Origin: Acidobacteriota bacterium
GTDB taxonomy: Bacteria; Acidobacteriota; Blastocatellia; Pyrinomonadales; Pyrinomonadaceae
NCBI GenBank assembly: GCA_963169175.1
Contig: CAUJFK010000376.1
Coordinates: forward strand, 1-6,793
Reading direction: 5' to 3'
Length of the DNA stretch: 6,793 nt
The notes below the pieces were generated by a model. That model searched no databases and was not told the DNA's origin. It was given only the letters and a program-made list of their open reading frames with translations. Positions 5,275 to 6,793 of this stretch are shown in pieces. Made by a program: the position numbers and the translations under genes. Positions within the stretch are counted from its first letter, which is position 1; every line of letters starts with the position of its first letter.

Positions 5275-6319
5275 ACTGCTCCTTCAGACTCTCGATGTAC
5301 GGTGCTCTTGCGACACCTTTTTCGGTGATTATTGCCGTCACCAGATCGTTCGGCGTTACATCGAAGGCATAGTTTGAAACACCAACTCCGTCGGGAGCTA
5401 GTTGGTTGTTTTTAACGTGCGTCACTTCGATGCGGTCGCGTTCTTCGATCGGGATATCATCACCGGTTGGGCAATTCAGATCGACTGTTGAAAGCGGTGC
5501 GGCGACATAGAACGGAATTCCATGACGTTGTGCGAGAACGGCGACCATGTACGTTCCAATCTTGTTCGCGACATCGCCGTTAGCGGCAATGCGGTCACTT
5601 CCGACGACGACCGCTTGGACGCCGCCTTTTTTCATTATATGGCCGCTCATATTGTCGGTGATAAGCGTGACGGGAATGTCGTCTTCCATCAGTTCCCATG
5701 CGGTCAGCCGTGCACCTTGCAGATAGGGCCGCGTTTCGTCGGCAATGACCGAGACCGATTTACCTTGATCGACTGCGCCGCGTATCACGCCCAACGCGGT
5801 TCCCCAAACGCCGCCCGTCGCAAGCGCACCCGCGTTGCAGTGTGTGAGCACTGTTGAATTGTCCTGCAATAATTCGCCGCCAAATTTTGCTATCAGTCTT
5901 TGCGATTCAATGTCTTCATCATGGATCCCTTTTGCTTCATCGAGCAGTATCTGTTTTATCTCGCTTACCGACTTCCCTTCTGCCTGTGCCTGATCGAACG
6001 TCCGCTTCATTCGATCGATCGCCCAGAAAAGGTTTACCGCGGTGGGGCGGGTTTTTGCGAGCACGTCTGATGCATATTCGATCTCATCCTTTAGATCCTC
6101 CACATTCGTCCCGACAAACGTCCTGGCTGCAAGGGCAACACCATAAGCCGCCGAAACACCGATGGCCGGCGCACCGCGAACGACCATGTCCTTGATGCCG
6201 GCCGCGACCTCGTCATAGGTGCTAAGCGTCAGCCATTTCTCTTCGGTCGGCAGCAGCCGCTGATCCAGCATCAACACACCTTCATCCGACCATTTAACAG
6301 GAATAATATTAAGTTTCAT
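5264..6319 (-). CDS. mtnA: S-methyl-5-thioribose-1-phosphate isomerase
   Basis: MtnA converts methylthioribose-1-phosphate to methylthioribulose-1-phosphate in the methionine salvage pathway (cytoplasm). The product is 351 aa from the chosen start, normal for the family. Visible motifs are MLDQRLLP (residues 17-24), MVVRGAPAIGVSAAYG (45-60), THCNAGALATGGVWGTALG (159-177) with the catalytic Cys161, ADETRPYLQGARLTAWEL (193-210), and GSDRIAANGDVANKIGTY (240-257) with the catalytic Asp242. These match B. subtilis Cys160 and Asp240. I chose the ATG at 6319 because the protein then begins MKLNIIPVKWSDEG, in register with known MtnA N-termini. The frame stays open to a TTG at 6388, but those 23 residues show no family resemblance and cover a short inverted repeat. 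No clear Shine-Dalgarno precedes 6319. No other methionine-salvage gene is in the window; the next gene on the same strand starts 43 nt after the stop. Confidence 0.95.
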   Translation of the reverse strand: MKLNIIPVKWSDEGVLMLDQRLLPTEEKWLTLSTYDEVAAGIKDMVVRGAPAIGVSAAYGVALAARTFVGTNVEDLKDEIEYASDVLAKTRPTAVNLFWAIDRMKRTFDQAQAEGKSVSEIKQILLDEAKGIHDEDIESQRLIAKFGGELLQDNSTVLTHCNAGALATGGVWGTALGVIRGAVDQGKSVSVIADETRPYLQGARLTAWELMEDDIPVTLITDNMSGHIMKKGGVQAVVVGSDRIAANGDVANKIGTYMVAVLAQRHGIPFYVAAPLSTVDLNCPTGDDIPIEERDRIEVTHVKNNQLAPDGVGVSNYAFDVTPNDLVTAIITEKGVARAPYIESLKEQFDE

Positions 6320-6334
6320 CTTGAGATCGCACGA

Positions 6335-6349
6335 CAGGCAGACAGCCTG
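6335..6349. repeat. Short inverted repeat upstream of mtnA
   Basis: CAGGC (6335-6339) and GCCTG (6345-6349) flank AGACA, and GACAG is directly repeated (6333-6337, 6341-6345). It lies 16 nt upstream of the preferred mtnA start, in the mtnA/DoxX divergent gap. Its composition resembles short REP-like intergenic palindromes, but only one copy is present in this window, so that identity is unproven. Confidence 0.3.
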
Positions 6350-6375
6350 CTCTACTGGAATCTTACGGAATTCAC

Positions 6376-6386
6376 GTTCGTCGAAC
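6376..6386. promoter_or_regulatory. Operator-like dyad between divergent mtnA and the DoxX-like gene
   Basis: GTTCG-T-CGAAC is a perfect 5-bp-arm dyad with a 1-nt centre in the 112-nt gap between the divergent starts at 6319 (minus) and 6432 (plus). Short dyads in such gaps can be repressor sites, but this one is short and may be chance. No convincing promoter was found for either gene here. Confidence 0.2.
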
Positions 6387-6431
6387 AAATTACCTGAAAC
6401 TTTTTGCCGCCATTCTCGCGTTTAGGTCAGT

Positions 6432-6793
6432 ATGTTTGATATCGAACACGGCCTTGACCAGCTTCATTCGTCGGTAACATCGCGTTGGTATTTTCGATTG
6501 TTCACCGTATTTGTACGATGCCTTCTTGCGATAGGGTTTATTCCGCCAAGCATCCCTAAGATAATGCATCGGCCGTTTACGATCCTTCCAGACACCAATC
6601 CGGTCGGGGCTTATTTTCACGCGCTCTACAATACCGGCTTCTACTATGAATTCATCGGCTGGTCACAGATCATCGCTGCCTTGCTGCTATTGATCCCGCG
6701 CACGTCGCACATAGGTGCGTTTCTTTTTCTGCCGATCATAGTGAACATTGCGGTTCTCACATGCTCGGTCGGATTCGCGGGCACATGGCTCGT
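6432..6793 (+). CDS. DoxX-like integral membrane protein, 3' partial
   Basis: A plus-strand frame begins at ATG 6432 and is open to the window edge (120 complete codons). An in-frame TAG at 6423-6425 fixes this as the first start, with a weak AGG (6424-6426) 5 nt upstream. The product starts with a soluble stretch (residues 1-20). A hydrophobic segment follows at about 22-40 (LFTVFVRCLLAIGFIPPSI), then a loop RPFTILPDTNPVGAYFHALY, a second segment at about 72-89 (FIGWSQIIAALLLLIP) and a third at about 93-111 (IGAFLFLPIIVNIAVLT). The GFIP...K...F...L..TG.Y..FIGW.Q..A..LLLIPRT..LGA pattern resembles DoxX/DoxD-like small membrane proteins, whose roles are mostly undefined. The assignment rests on recalled resemblance and the membrane pattern. 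The opposite-strand 76-codon frame over 6390-6620 is treated as a shadow of this gene. Confidence 0.75.
   Translation, partial: MFDIEHGLDQLHSSVTSRWYFRLFTVFVRCLLAIGFIPPSIPKIMHRPFTILPDTNPVGAYFHALYNTGFYYEFIGWSQIIAALLLLIPRTSHIGAFLFLPIIVNIAVLTCSVGFAGTWL

Noticed and set aside
6390..6620. Minus-strand open frame of 76 codons upstream of mtnA
   Set aside because: It overlaps the DoxX-like gene on the opposite strand, is Arg/Lys-rich without motif, and is best explained as its shadow.

Overview
The window (6,793 bp, roughly even base composition) is a piece of bacterial chromosome made mostly of housekeeping and metabolic genes. The protein style and the yicC-gmk-rpoZ order after an MsbA-type ABC transporter suggest an Acidobacteriota-like bacterium (Blastocatellia/Pyrinomonadaceae type). 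That is an impression from gene order and protein flavour, not a measured placement. Both ends are cut inside genes.

Plus-strand block, 1-2226: the 3' end of an ABC exporter ATPase, then yicC (RNase-like YicC/YloC family), gmk (guanylate kinase) and rpoZ (RNA polymerase omega). It ends at a clear 9-bp-stem intrinsic terminator. The rpoZ/gmk pairing links nucleotide metabolism with transcription, as in many bacteria.

Minus-strand block, 6319 down to 2225, in transcription order: mtnA (methylthioribose-1-phosphate isomerase of methionine salvage); a two-gene cassette of an unrecognised 68-aa protein overlapping by 4 nt an AbiEii-like nucleotidyltransferase; a complete electron-transfer flavoprotein:ubiquinone oxidoreductase (ETF-QO); and a 75-codon CsbD-family stress-protein reading frame. 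Candidate sigma70-type promoters lie in front of the cassette (inside the 3' end of mtnA) and in front of ETF-QO, so this block is probably several transcription units.

At 6432 a plus-strand DoxX-like membrane protein gene begins, divergent from mtnA, and runs off the right edge.

The two most notable points are these. (1) The CsbD frame has no usable ATG/GTG/TTG start: its well-placed Shine-Dalgarno is followed by ATG-TAA and then by the intact frame beginning at ATT, so it is either an ATT-initiated gene or freshly broken at codon 2. (2) The small-protein/nucleotidyltransferase cassette has the architecture of a toxin-antitoxin module, but its small partner is not one I can assign to a known antitoxin family. 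No tRNA, rRNA, CRISPR array or transposase was seen.
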